Positions 8,278 through 16,763 are shown, counted from the first letter of the stretch. The stretch is 64,000 nt of DNA from Mobilibacterium timonense (GCF_900155555.1 NZ_FUHN01000006.1:186001-250000), one strand, 5' to 3'. The notes: generated by a model from the letters alone, not told the origin. Translations and numbers: made by a program.

Positions 8278-9482
8278 CCTACGAGACGACAGGGAAAAAA
8301 GGCTCAGCTGCGGTGGCGGCAGATGACGGCAGGATATGCTGGAGCGCTTCCCATGAGGAAATGGATCACCTTAAGGACATAACCGTCCTGGCCCGCCAGT
8401 CGCTGGGGGAGATGGACGTTGATGTGTCTCAGGTCACCTGCGTGGCGGCTTCCATCGGCCCGGGATCTTTTACCGGGATCCGCATCGGTGTGACAACGGC
8501 GAGGACAGTCAGTCAGATGCTGGGAGTGCCATGCATAGCGGTGCCGACGCTGGAGGGCATGGCCAGGCTCGGGCAGATGTACCTTGATACGCTCCCGGAC
8601 GACGGGAAAAAGCCTGAATACATCCTCACAGTAATAAACGCCAGGAGGCGTCAGGCGTACGGTGCGCTGTGGAAAGACTGCAGCGGACTCCCGGAAGAGG
8701 TGATGGAGCAGAAGCAGTACATCATCGACGACATGGTTCCGGAGATAGACAGTTCAATATCTGAGGACAGCAGGATACTGGTGGTGGGAGATGGCTTCGA
8801 TGCGTATGATGAGGCCATATACGGTCTGACCAACGGGGATAACAGGATCGTGCCAGCACCGGAGAATTTCAGATATCAGAGGGCGGATGCGGTGGCATCT
8901 GTTGCCCTTGAAAAAGCAAAAAAAGGCGAATTTACTGATTACAGTCACCTTCTCCCGGACTACATGAGGAAGAGCGAGGCGGAGATGCGCCTGGAGAACG
9001 GGACACTCAGCAAGAGGATCAAATCTCCGGATACCATCACCATAAGGCGCGCTCTCCCGGGAGACCTGGACAGGATCGCCGAGCTGGAAAAGAAAACTTT
9101 TCCGGATCCCTGGACGAAGGACGACCTGGCGAAGGACATAAACTCCCCTGATGCCGTGGTGCTCACGGCTCAGTGGGGCACTGTTTTTGCAGGATACATC
9201 GACGTGTGGAGGGTCGCCGGCGAAGGGCAACTGAACCGGATCGCCGTAGACCGCAGCTACAGAGGAAGGAAGATAGGGCTCCGGCTCATGAAGGAGATGA
9301 TCTCCATTTTGAAAAGCCAGGGAGACCAGGAGATGAACCTGGAGGTCAGGGCGGGGAACAGACCCGCAAGGAGCTTATACAGTAAGCTGGGGTTCCGGGA
9401 ACTCGGAGTTCGCCCGGATTATTACCAGGACAACGGCGAGGATGCCGTGATCATGAAGAAGGAACTGAAGGACAATGATTAA
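8265..9482 (+). CDS. tsaB-rimI: TsaB-RimI fusion: t6A synthesis protein fused to ribosomal-protein-alanine N-acetyltransferase
   Basis: A 405-residue two-domain protein. Residues about 1-230 are TsaB, an inactive ASKHA paralogue of TsaD, with ILTYETTGKKGSAAV and SIGPGSFTGIRIG. Residues about 253-402 are a GNAT acetyltransferase of the RimI type. TIRRALPGDLDRIAELEKKTF begins it, and LNRIAVDRSYRGRKIGLRLM is the acetyl-CoA pyrophosphate loop, followed by LEVRAGNRPARSLYSKLGF. The two parts are usually separate adjacent genes. The frame is continuous with no stop or shift. It overlaps tsaE upstream and tsaD downstream, keeping the t6A cluster order. Confidence 0.93.
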   Translation: MRILTYETTGKKGSAAVAADDGRICWSASHEEMDHLKDITVLARQSLGEMDVDVSQVTCVAASIGPGSFTGIRIGVTTARTVSQMLGVPCIAVPTLEGMARLGQMYLDTLPDDGKKPEYILTVINARRRQAYGALWKDCSGLPEEVMEQKQYIIDDMVPEIDSSISEDSRILVVGDGFDAYDEAIYGLTNGDNRIVPAPENFRYQRADAVASVALEKAKKGEFTDYSHLLPDYMRKSEAEMRLENGTLSKRIKSPDTITIRRALPGDLDRIAELEKKTFPDPWTKDDLAKDINSPDAVVLTAQWGTVFAGYIDVWRVAGEGQLNRIAVDRSYRGRKIGLRLMKEMISILKSQGDQEMNLEVRAGNRPARSLYSKLGFRELGVRPDYYQDNGEDAVIMKKELKDND

Positions 9483-10491
9483 TGGAAGCCATATAACGCT
9501 GGGACTGGAGAGCAGCTGCGATGAGACCGCCGTTGGCATAGTGCAGGACGGAAGGAAGATCCTGAGCAATGTCATCTCCTCCCAGATAGACATACACACC
9601 AGATTCGGAGGTGTGGTGCCGGAGATCGCATCCCGGAAGCACCTGGAGTGCGTGAACAGTGTCATCGACCTTTCACTCAAGGAGGCGGGTGTCACCATGG
9701 ATCAGGTGGATCTCATCGGCGTGACCTACGGGCCGGGCCTCGTGGGGTCGCTCCTGGTGGGAGTGGCCGCGGCGAAGGCCATGGCTTTTGCCTGCGGAAA
9801 GCCTCTCGTGGGCGTGAACCACATGCAGGGGCACATCGCTTCGAATTACCTCGAGTACCCGGAGCTGGAGCCGCCTTTCATGGCTCTGGTGGTGTCGGGT
9901 GGTCATACGAACATTGTGAACGTGGTCGACTACAACCGCTGCGAGACGTTGGGGAGCACCAGGGACGATGCCGCGGGAGAGGCCTTCGACAAGATAGCCA
10001 GAGTCATAGGACTGGGATATCCTGGTGGCCCGAAGGTGGACAAGGCCGCCAGGAATGGAGACCCTGAAGCGATCCACTTCAAGAGAGTGTATCTGGAGCC
10101 GGGGAGTTACGACTTCAGCTTCAGCGGCCTGAAGACACAGGCTCTCAACTACCTGAACTCGGAGAGACAGGCGGGGAGGGAGATATCTGTTCCCGACGTC
10201 GCCGCCAGCTTTCAGGAAGCGGTGGTGGACGTGATAGCCGACAAGGCTGTAGCCGCCGCCAGGGAGTACGGCAGGGACAGGATCGTCATGGCGGGGGGCG
10301 TAGCCTCCAACTCCAGGCTGAGAAAAGTCCTCGGAGAGAGGGCGGCCGAATACGGCATTGAGATACTCAAGCCCGCGCCCGTGCTGTGCACTGACAACGG
10401 CGTGATGATCGCCTGCAGCGCGTACTACGAAGGGAAAAAAGGAAATTTTGCCGGGCCGGAGCTCGACGCGGTTCCCGGCCTCGAATTCTGA
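9475..10491 (+). CDS. tsaD: tRNA N6-adenosine threonylcarbamoyltransferase TsaD
   Basis: A 338-residue catalytic subunit that transfers the threonylcarbamoyl group to A37. The N-terminal LGLESSCDETAVGIV is the phosphate-binding loop, NHMQGHIASNYLE supplies the metal-binding His pair, and VVSGGHTNIV and MAGGVASNSRLR are diagnostic. Length is normal. It overlaps the preceding fusion gene by eight bases and ends 48 bases before the ABC-F gene. Confidence 0.96.
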   Translation: MINGSHITLGLESSCDETAVGIVQDGRKILSNVISSQIDIHTRFGGVVPEIASRKHLECVNSVIDLSLKEAGVTMDQVDLIGVTYGPGLVGSLLVGVAAAKAMAFACGKPLVGVNHMQGHIASNYLEYPELEPPFMALVVSGGHTNIVNVVDYNRCETLGSTRDDAAGEAFDKIARVIGLGYPGGPKVDKAARNGDPEAIHFKRVYLEPGSYDFSFSGLKTQALNYLNSERQAGREISVPDVAASFQEAVVDVIADKAVAAAREYGRDRIVMAGGVASNSRLRKVLGERAAEYGIEILKPAPVLCTDNGVMIACSAYYEGKKGNFAGPELDAVPGLEF

Positions 10492-10539
10492 TCCGGGGAT
10501 GTCAGTGCCACGGAGGATAGCTTTTTACAGGAGAACAGC

Positions 10540-12498
10540 ATGCTGGTAATGTCAGCAAAAAACTTGAACAAATCATACGGGACCGATGTGATACTGGAGG
10601 ACGTTAGTTTTTCGGTGAACAGAGGAGACAGGATCGGCATAGTCGGGCCTAACGGCGCCGGCAAGACCACGCTGCTCCGCATGATAACCGGAGACCTGGA
10701 ACCCACGTCAGGAGACCTTTTCATAAAGAGCGGGTACACCATAGGGTACCTGAAGCAGAAGGATAACTTCGATTCTGAAGGGACTCTGATCCAGGAGGTA
10801 AAAAAGAGCTTTCAGCGCTTTTACAAGATGGAGGCGGAGCTGGAGAGGCTCCAGGAGCTCATCTCGGACCACAAGAGGAGCGGCTTCGAACAGGACCTGG
10901 CGGCGTACACGGACCTTCTGGAAAAGTACAAGGACGCAGGCGGATACACCTACGAGAGCGAGATGAAGTCCGTCCTGAGCAACATGGGCTTCCAGCCGGA
11001 TTCCTACGACAAGGAGATCGGCGCTCTTTCCGGGGGAGAGAGGACGCGGCTCGCCCTGGCGGCACTGCTGCTCAAGGCTCCTGAGATACTTCTGCTGGAC
11101 GAGCCTACGAACCACCTGGACCTCCACATGATGGAGTGGCTGGAGAAATACCTCGGCGGATACAACGGGACAGTGATAGTGGTGTCCCACGACAGGTTTT
11201 TCCTGGACCGCCTTGTAAACAGGGTCTTTGAGGTGAGGAACACCCATCTCTACGCCTATAAGGGGAACTACACGGAGTTCATCAGCAAGAGAGCGGAACG
11301 CCTGGAGGCCGAGGAAAAGGCCTGGGAGAACCAGCAGCGCGAGATCCGGCGCCAGGAGGAGATGATCCGCAAGATGAAGGAGCGCGGGACCGAACATCTG
11401 GTGAAGCGGGCCCAGTCCAGGGAGAAGCGTCTGGCGCAGGTGGATGTGCTGGACCGGCCAGAGACCCTGGAACAGCACATGAAGCTGGAGTTTCATGTCG
11501 AATACAAGAGCGGAAAGGAAGTCGTGAGCGCCGAGGGCCTGGAGAAGAGTTTCGGCCGGCAGCACCTGTTCAGCAACGTGACCTTCGACATACGAAAGGG
11601 CGAAAAGATCTGCATCATAGGTGACAACGGTACCGGCAAGACCACCCTCCTCAAGATCATACTGGGCCAGATAAAACAGGACTCCGGATATCTGAAGATC
11701 GGCCACAACGTGAACTTCGGATACTACGACCAGGGTCAGCTCCTGCTGGACGACCGGGAGACCGTAATAGGAGAGCTGAAGAACACCTACCACCTCTACA
11801 CGGACACGGAGATGCGCTCACTGCTGGGACGCTTCCTTTTCCGTGGAGACGACGTGTTCCGCAGGATCGGCGACATCTCCGGCGGCGAAAAGGCCCGCAT
11901 CGCACTTCTCAAGCTCATGCTATCCGGTGCAAACACACTTGTACTGGATGAGCCCACAAACCACCTGGACATCCAGTCCAAGGAGGTGGTGGAGGAGGCC
12001 ATCATGGGCTTCGACGGCACGGTCATCATCGTGTCCCACGACAGGTATCTGTTGTCAAAGGTGCCGGACAGGATCCTGGAACTCACGCCTGACGGCATGA
12101 TCGAATATAAGGGCAAATACGATTATTACCTGGAAAAGGCAGAGGAACGCCGGTCGCTCCTGTCCGGCGGGTCCGCTGAAAATGCGGCAGGTGCCGCAGA
12201 AAGTCCCGTATCCTCATCAGCGTCAGGAGAAAAAGAGGGCGCTGAGATATCCGCGGAGGATGCGCGGCGGCTCCGTAAGGAAAAGGAGGCCGAGGAGAGG
12301 CGACTTTCCAGGCAGGTCAAGGGCCTGGAGGAAGAGATCCACGATCTGGAGGAGAAGATATCCAACCTGGAGGAGGAACTCTGCAAGGAAGAGCACCTGT
12401 CTGACATACAATTCCTCAGCGAGCAGGGGCAGGTCCTGGAGAAGATGAAGAAGGAGCTGGACGAGAAATATGACAGCTGGCTCGCCCTTCAGGCTTGA
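10540..12498 (+). CDS. ABC-F family ATPase
   Basis: A 652-residue cytosolic protein with two ABC ATPase domains and no membrane segments. Domain 1 has Walker A GPNGAGKTTL and signature LSGGERTRLALA. Domain 2 has GDNGTGKTTL and ISGGEKARIALL. Both have EPTNHLD Walker B ends. Between them is the basic ABC-F linker, rich in Arg/Glu/Lys, around residues 250-320. The C-terminal 100 residues form a charged coiled coil (EEEIHDLEEKISNLEEEL), as in Uup/YdiF-like members. Such proteins act on the ribosome; a role in antibiotic protection cannot be inferred. AGGAG at 10529-10533 supports the start at 10540; a second ATG lies three codons in. Confidence 0.9.
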   Translation: MLVMSAKNLNKSYGTDVILEDVSFSVNRGDRIGIVGPNGAGKTTLLRMITGDLEPTSGDLFIKSGYTIGYLKQKDNFDSEGTLIQEVKKSFQRFYKMEAELERLQELISDHKRSGFEQDLAAYTDLLEKYKDAGGYTYESEMKSVLSNMGFQPDSYDKEIGALSGGERTRLALAALLLKAPEILLLDEPTNHLDLHMMEWLEKYLGGYNGTVIVVSHDRFFLDRLVNRVFEVRNTHLYAYKGNYTEFISKRAERLEAEEKAWENQQREIRRQEEMIRKMKERGTEHLVKRAQSREKRLAQVDVLDRPETLEQHMKLEFHVEYKSGKEVVSAEGLEKSFGRQHLFSNVTFDIRKGEKICIIGDNGTGKTTLLKIILGQIKQDSGYLKIGHNVNFGYYDQGQLLLDDRETVIGELKNTYHLYTDTEMRSLLGRFLFRGDDVFRRIGDISGGEKARIALLKLMLSGANTLVLDEPTNHLDIQSKEVVEEAIMGFDGTVIIVSHDRYLLSKVPDRILELTPDGMIEYKGKYDYYLEKAEERRSLLSGGSAENAAGAAESPVSSSASGEKEGAEISAEDARRLRKEKEAEERRLSRQVKGLEEEIHDLEEKISNLEEELCKEEHLSDIQFLSEQGQVLEKMKKELDEKYDSWLALQA

Positions 12499-12568
12499 AA
12501 TGCGCACAAAAACGTGGTAAAGTATCTCAGATTTTTTCAGTCGAGAGAACAAAACAGGGCCGCGCAGA

Positions 12569-12595
12569 TTGTTAAAAAACTTGCAAGGCTATAAT
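12569..12595 (+). promoter_or_regulatory. Probable acpP promoter with a Rex-like half-site
   Basis: TATAAT lies at 12590-12595, 31 bases before acpP. An exact -35 is not obvious; TTGTTA at 12569 gives a short 15-base spacer. TTGTTAA (12569-12575), four bases, then CTTGCAA (12580-12586) matches one half of the Rex operator fully and the other at 4 of 7 positions. rex itself is the next gene but one. Confidence 0.45.
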
Positions 12596-12626
12596 CCGTA
12601 TTTTATAACTGTTATTGGAGGATATT

Positions 12627-12857
12627 ATGGTTTTTGATAAGGTAAAGGGTTTCGTAGTTGATCAGCTGGGTGTCGATCCAGATCAGGTAGAGATGGATAC
12701 AAATCTGATGAAGGACCTGGAGGCAGACTCTCTGGATGCAGTGGAGATCATCCTGGCGGTAGAGGATGAGTACGGTCTGGATATTCCGGACGAGACTGCC
12801 GAGAAGTTCGAGACGGTCAGAGACCTGGTCGAGTATGTGGAGGCTCACAAGGAGTAG
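12627..12857 (+). CDS. acpP: Acyl carrier protein
   Basis: A 76-residue acidic protein with the phosphopantetheine motif EADSLDAVE (Ser35). It shuttles acyl chains in fatty acid synthesis. The start at 12627 follows GGAGGATATT with good spacing; an in-frame TTG four codons upstream lies in the ribosome-binding site and is rejected. No other fatty-acid genes are adjacent; it stands alone before rex. Confidence 0.95.
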   Translation: MVFDKVKGFVVDQLGVDPDQVEMDTNLMKDLEADSLDAVEIILAVEDEYGLDIPDETAEKFETVRDLVEYVEAHKE

Positions 12858-12907
12858 TCTACAGGGCACTGCGGGATCCCGGCATGGTATGATGGACAGA
12901 GGCGTGT

Positions 12908-13558
12908 ATGAAGGATAGTAATGCAAAAATTTCAAATGCGATAGTTCGCAGGCTTCCCAGGTACAGAAGGTATCTGGCAGAACTGAAGAGACAGGGGGTA
13001 GAGAAGATCTCCTCCAACGAGCTCAGCAGTCTGATCGGATATACCGCATCACAGATCAGACAGGATCTTAATACTTTTGGCGGCTTCGGCCAGCAGGGCT
13101 ACGGCTACAGCGTGGACTACCTGTACGAGGAGATCAACAAGATCCTCGGACTGGACAGGGAGTACAAGACCGTTGTCGTAGGCGTGGGTAACCTGGGTCA
13201 GGCCATCACAAACTACACTTATTACTACAAGATCGGCTTTAACATCGTGGGACTTTTTGACGTGAACCCAAGGCTCATCGGACTGCAGTTCAACGGAGTG
13301 ACCGTTCAGGACTCCGCAGTTCTCGGGGACTACGTGAGGGACAACGATATAGACATCGGCATCATCTGCGTGAACAGAGAGCATGCGCAGGACGTTGCGG
13401 ATACTCTTGTTGAAGGCGGAGTCGAGGGCATCTGGAACTTTGCTCCAGTGGATCTCAAGATCCCGGAGGATGTTGCCATCGAGAACGTTCATCTGAGCGA
13501 GAGCCTGCACACATTGGCTTTCAAGATCAAGAACAACTCGAAGAACGTCGAATACTAG
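12908..13558 (+). CDS. rex: Redox-sensing transcriptional repressor Rex
   Basis: A 216-residue protein. The N-terminal winged helix (AIVRRLPRYRRYLAEL, then SSLIGYTASQIRQDLNTFGGFGQQGYGY) is the classical Rex DNA-binding domain. A Rossmann domain follows with VVVGVGNLGQAI for NAD(H) binding and a C-terminal swap helix. Rex senses the NADH/NAD+ ratio and in clostridia represses fermentative genes such as those for butyryl-CoA formation. Candidate operators in this window lie before acpP, before the dehydratase operon and before the ILVD/EDD gene. The gene ends with a clear terminator at 13645. Confidence 0.96.
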   Translation: MKDSNAKISNAIVRRLPRYRRYLAELKRQGVEKISSNELSSLIGYTASQIRQDLNTFGGFGQQGYGYSVDYLYEEINKILGLDREYKTVVVGVGNLGQAITNYTYYYKIGFNIVGLFDVNPRLIGLQFNGVTVQDSAVLGDYVRDNDIDIGIICVNREHAQDVADTLVEGGVEGIWNFAPVDLKIPEDVAIENVHLSESLHTLAFKIKNNSKNVEY

Positions 13559-13644
13559 GAGATGGGACCTGGATCGGTCTCAGCACCTGAAAGCCGGGGA
13601 TTAATAGCTGCAAAATAAATGCAAAATGAAATAAGATCCGCATG

Positions 13645-13667
13645 GCCGTCCCGCGGGGCGGCTTTTT
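13645..13667 (+). terminator. Terminator after rex
   Basis: A GC-rich hairpin (GCCGtCCCG / CGGGGcGGC with a short loop, 13645-13662) is followed by five T residues. Confidence 0.75.
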
Positions 13668-13787
13668 CAGTGGAACGCCTGCGGACTGTCGTACCCCAGG
13701 CAACGGTCGCGGGCTGTCGCATGACGGGAGTCTTTTTTCGGGAAAAGAAGGCCCGGACGCATCACGTATAACGGCGCTGCAGAGCAC

Positions 13788-13821
13788 AAAAAAAGAAAAA
13801 CCGCAGCCGAAGCCGCGGTTC
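13788..13821 (-). terminator. Terminator of the ferredoxin gene
   Basis: On the minus strand AACCGCGGC and GCTGCGGTT pair around a TTCG loop and are followed by a long T-run. It lies 43 bases after the ferredoxin stop. Confidence 0.85.
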
Positions 13822-13863
13822 GTCGAGCTATTTTGCAAAATGCTTCGATATATCTTATATCGA

Positions 13864-14031
13864 CTATGCCTCAGCAGGTGCTCCTACTGGACATACACCA
13901 GCACAAGCGCCGCAATCGATGCATGTATCCTCATCGATAACGTATGGTGTTCCCTCGGAAATAGCCTCTACTGGACATCCGGCTGCACAAGCGCCGCATC
14001 CGATGCAATCATCACTGATTCTGTATGCCAT
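13864..14031 (-). CDS. 2[4Fe-4S] ferredoxin, clostridial type
   Basis: A 55-residue electron carrier. It has two classical cluster motifs: CIGCGACAAGCPVEAI (residues 9-24) and CIDCGACAGVCPVGAP (residues 37-52), each C-x2-C-x2-C-x3-C-P. Length is exactly that of clostridial ferredoxin. The gene has its own strong promoter, an ideal ribosome site (GGAGG, minus strand of 14036-14045) and a terminator, so it is a monocistron. A low-potential ferredoxin is the partner expected for the dehydratase activase and any electron-bifurcating EtfAB complex encoded further on. Confidence 0.96.
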   Translation of the reverse strand: MAYRISDDCIGCGACAAGCPVEAISEGTPYVIDEDTCIDCGACAGVCPVGAPAEA

Positions 14032-14068
14032 TGGTCTTTACCTCCTTGTGTTATTTTAAGACAACAGG

Positions 14069-14097
14069 ATTATAACAGCGGATTTTCACTTTGTAAA
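14069..14097 (-). promoter_or_regulatory. Promoter of the ferredoxin gene
   Basis: On the minus strand TTTACA (14092-14097) and TATAAT (14069-14074) are separated by 17 bases. This is a near-consensus sigma-A promoter about 38 bases upstream of the start codon. Confidence 0.85.
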
Positions 14098-14164
14098 GTT
14101 AAAACAGGGCGGCTGGCCTTTACTTCAATTTCACTTTAACAAACCCACACGGGAGTGACACAGG

Positions 14165-15157
14165 ATGTCGCAGGTGTGGTATCATCACCACATGGAGATC
14201 ATATCATTTACAGGAAAGAGCGGTACGGGAAAAAGTTACCAGGCGGTGCGCCTCAGCCGGCAGCTGCGGGCGGACGCCATCATCGACGACGGCCTGCTGA
14301 TATACAAGGGCCGGGTGGTGGCGGGAAAATCGGCGAAGAGGTGCAAGTCGAAGGCGGCGGCCATGAGGACGGCGCTTTTTAACTACGAAGAAAACAGGAA
14401 GGACGTGAGGGAGAAGCTGCTTGAGCTTGATCCGGACAGGCTCCTCATCCTCGGGACCTCCGATCGCATGGTGGACTGGATCACCGACGCCCTGGAGCTG
14501 CCCCGGGCCAGCAGGCGGATCTACATAGAAGACGTCTCGTCAGAGGCGGACCGCGAAAAAGCTGCCTTTTACAGGAACGAGAGAGGAGAGCACGTCATCC
14601 CGGCGCCGTACATGGAGATACGGAAGGACTTCGCGGGATACTTTCTGGACCCGATAAGGAGGTTCCGGAACGTTTCGATGCCGAACGGCCCCGCCCAGTC
14701 GGTGAGCACAGTGGTACGGCCGGCGTACAGCTACGCCGGGCAGTTCCAGATAGCGCCAGCCGTGCTGTCCGATATAGTGCACATCACGGCCGAAGACAGT
14801 TTCCACAGGCACCTCAGGGTTATAGATGCGTACTCCAACCGTAAACCGGATTCACTGGATTTGGTGGTCGTAATAACGATCTTCTGGCGCGATGGCATAA
14901 TGAGCTACGTCCGGCAGTTCCAGAAGGTGGTCAAGGAGAAGATAGAGGAGATGACCGCCTTTTCCGTGAGGAACGTCAACGTGCAGATAAGGAACGTGGT
15001 GGTGAAGAGAGAGGCGGAGATGGCGGCCAGGAGGCGCGAGGCCCTGATGCCTGTCACGAGGAAGATAAGCGGGATCCAGAACGGCGGATCACTGGGAGAT
15101 CATGGAGATCGGCAGGAAAAAAATTCGTCACGCGGCCCGGGCAGGCGAAAGCGATAG
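14165..15157 (+). CDS. P-loop NTPase fused to an Asp23/Gls24-like domain
   Basis: A 330-residue protein that I cannot name. The N-terminal part is a P-loop ATPase/GTPase (FTGKSGTGKSY at about residues 15-25). The C-terminal third (about 190-290) has the pattern of the Asp23/Gls24 alkaline-shock family: GQFQIAPAVLSDIVHITAED, later DLVVVITIFW, and VVKEKIEEMTAFSVRNVNVQI at the end. The fusion suggests a nucleotide-controlled protein tied to the cell envelope stress system, but the function is unknown. The start at 14165 has GGGAG 11 bases upstream; ATG at 14192 is a plausible alternative since the P-loop fold begins there (MEIISFTG). It is followed closely by the OGG gene. Confidence 0.7.
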   Translation: MSQVWYHHHMEIISFTGKSGTGKSYQAVRLSRQLRADAIIDDGLLIYKGRVVAGKSAKRCKSKAAAMRTALFNYEENRKDVREKLLELDPDRLLILGTSDRMVDWITDALELPRASRRIYIEDVSSEADREKAAFYRNERGEHVIPAPYMEIRKDFAGYFLDPIRRFRNVSMPNGPAQSVSTVVRPAYSYAGQFQIAPAVLSDIVHITAEDSFHRHLRVIDAYSNRKPDSLDLVVVITIFWRDGIMSYVRQFQKVVKEKIEEMTAFSVRNVNVQIRNVVVKREAEMAARRREALMPVTRKISGIQNGGSLGDHGDRQEKNSSRGPGRRKR

Positions 15158-15193
15158 AGATAGAAAAGGGACGAGGGGAGATCAGGTCAGAAC

Positions 15194-16084
15194 ATGAGCG
15201 ATCCAATGAATGAAATAGTTTTTGAAAATGTGAGGGATATTGATCTGGAGCACGTCTTTCAGTGCGGCCAGTGCTTCCGGTGGACGCCGGTCAATGGCGG
15301 AGCAGGAGGATATGCTGGAAATGTGCAGGAATACCAGGGAGCTGCCGGGCAGTGGTATTGCCGGGCGAGGCTCGATAGAGATCCGGCGGTGGAAAACGCC
15401 GGGACTCTGGTGCTGGACGTATCGGGCGGCTCCAGGGATTTCTGGGAAAACTACTTCGATCTGAAGAAGAACTACGGCGAAATAAAGACCCGGCTGGTCC
15501 GGGAAGAGCCTGAGATCGTCAGGGCCACCGAGGCCGGCGGCGGGATCAGGATCCTGAACCAGGATTTCTGGGAGGTCCTCATATCCTTCATAGTCTCTCA
15601 GAACAACAACATCCCGAGGATCACGAAGTGCATCCGCGGCCTGTGCGAGAAGTTCGGGGATCCCGTATTCGCCGACGAGAACGGGGAGGAGTGGTACGGT
15701 TTCCCGTCTCCTGAGAGCCTGGCTTCAGCCACGACAGAGGATCTCGCGGAAATAAAACTGGGCTACAGGGACGAGTACATCATACGGGCTGCCAGGAGGT
15801 TCCTGGAGCTGGGAGAGCCTTCAGGTACAATGGAGGAAAAGAGAACAGAGCTCCTCGGGTACCACGGCATAGGCCCGAAGGTGGCCGACTGCATCATGCT
15901 GTTCGGCTGCAGAGAGTTCAGAGCTTTTCCCATAGATACCTGGGTGAAGACCATCATGAACGACATGTACGGATTCGACAGGAAAGACGTGAAGGGCATG
16001 CAGGCCTTCGCCCGCGAAAAATTCGGAGACCTCAGGGGCTACGCCCAGCAGTATCTCTTCTACCTGTACAGAGACAAAAAATAG
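15194..16084 (+). CDS. ogg: 8-oxoguanine DNA glycosylase/AP lyase (OGG1 type)
   Basis: A 296-residue base-excision repair enzyme. The N-terminal region with VFQCGQCFRW matches the OGG_N domain. The helix-hairpin-helix and catalytic site are LGYHGIGPKVADCIML, with the Schiff-base Lys229, and FPIDTWVKTIM, with the catalytic Asp248. SFIVSQNNNIPRI is the conserved helix of the family. This fits the clostridial OGG1 group rather than MutY or EndoIII, because no iron-sulfur cysteines are present at the C-terminus. It ends the operon with the P-loop/Asp23 protein. Confidence 0.9.
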   Translation: MSDPMNEIVFENVRDIDLEHVFQCGQCFRWTPVNGGAGGYAGNVQEYQGAAGQWYCRARLDRDPAVENAGTLVLDVSGGSRDFWENYFDLKKNYGEIKTRLVREEPEIVRATEAGGGIRILNQDFWEVLISFIVSQNNNIPRITKCIRGLCEKFGDPVFADENGEEWYGFPSPESLASATTEDLAEIKLGYRDEYIIRAARRFLELGEPSGTMEEKRTELLGYHGIGPKVADCIMLFGCREFRAFPIDTWVKTIMNDMYGFDRKDVKGMQAFAREKFGDLRGYAQQYLFYLYRDKK

Positions 16085-16129
16085 CACGATCCCGGACGCT
16101 CGGGACTGACTCTTTGAGCGATCTATCTC

Positions 16130-16173
16130 AAATTCCCATGATATGGAGCTTTCTGCGCATATCATGGGAATTT
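16130..16173. repeat. Perfect 16-bp inverted repeat with a degenerate tandem copy
   Basis: AAATTCCCATGATATG (16130-16145) pairs exactly with 16158-16173 around a 12-base loop. A second, decayed copy begins at about 16181 (AAATTCCCATGGCATAG, TTTCTGCACATATCAT). It lies about 45 bases after the OGG stop and may act as its terminator, though the T-run is short. Confidence 0.7.
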
Positions 16174-16511
16174 TCATCTTAAAATTCCCATGGCATAGAG
16201 ATTTCTGCACATATCATTGACATCGATGATGGAGATGTCCCCAGGATGGGGCCGTCATCTGACACCTTCGATCATGTGATCGCTGCCCGCGATCCCGTAG
16301 ACCCATTTCTATAAAGCAAACCTTTTCCTGCGGACACCTGTCCGCGAATCTGCACCTTTTGACTAAAGAATAACAAGATGAATAAATAATATATAGCCTA
16401 TTCATTATAATTATAAGCAAAACAGAATGCAGAAGAGGTCGCCAGGGATTCGCTGTATAACGTGCACGATGCGGTACGCATTGGACTTTGTGCACCTAAA
16501 GCTCAGTGATT

Positions 16512-16551
16512 GCAAGGCTTTTAAAAATTTTTAAAATTTTTTTCGCCTTGC
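16512..16551. repeat. Stem-loop with an all-A/T loop
   Basis: GCAAGGC (16512-16518) pairs with GCCTTGC (16545-16551). The 26 bases between consist of alternating T- and A-tracts plus one C. It lies 50 bases before the -35 box of the dehydratase promoter; it may bend DNA or act as a distal UP element. Confidence 0.45.
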
Positions 16552-16600
16552 GATAAAAGGCTTACAGCGGAAAACCGACCTCAAACGGCTGTGTGTAGAA

Positions 16601-16628
16601 TTGACATAAAAATAACAGAATGTATAAT
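16601..16628 (+). promoter_or_regulatory. Consensus promoter of the 2-hydroxyacyl-CoA dehydratase operon
   Basis: TTGACA (16601-16606), a 16-base spacer and TATAAT (16623-16628) match sigma-A consensus in both boxes. Transcription should start near 16635, giving a leader of about 130 bases. Confidence 0.88.
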
Positions 16629-16642
16629 CTTCACATCAGATA

Positions 16643-16660
16643 TTGTTAATTTTATAGCGA
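16643..16660 (+). promoter_or_regulatory. Possible Rex operator near the operon start
   Basis: TTGTTAA (16643-16649), four bases, ATAGCGA (16654-16660). The left half is a full match to the Rex half-site; the right half matches 4 of 7. It sits about 8-25 bases after the predicted transcription start, where a repressor would block. Confidence 0.35.
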
Positions 16661-16763
16661 AATTATTCTGAGCTTTGTCCGGGGCCGGCAAGACGGATCT
16701 GGATCCCGGCCCACAGGTCAGGCTCAGATGACAGAAGCCTGGTTCAGTCCAGCGGGAGGAAAC

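Larger units (their letters stand above)
13559..13863. other. Intergenic region between rex and the ferredoxin gene
   Basis: These 305 bases hold no credible gene. They contain the rex terminator (13645-13667), about 120 bases in which I see nothing, and the minus-strand ferredoxin terminator (13788-13821). Longer open frames here only run through the terminators and the ferredoxin gene. Confidence 0.7.
16085..16763 (+). other. Long intergenic region before the dehydratase operon
   Basis: About 680 bases without a credible gene. It holds a 16-base-pair hairpin (16130-16173) with a partial second copy, an A/T-filled stem-loop (16512-16551) and the dehydratase promoter (16601-16628). Small open frames on the minus strand (for example near 16214-16495) have no recognisable features. 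Confidence 0.6.

Noticed and set aside
13642-14139. 165-residue plus-strand frame
   Set aside because: It starts in the rex terminator and runs antisense through the ferredoxin gene and its promoter.
14136-14142. TTAACAA near the ferredoxin promoter as a Rex site
   Set aside because: Only one half-site matches (2 of 7 on the other side) and it lies upstream of the -35 box.
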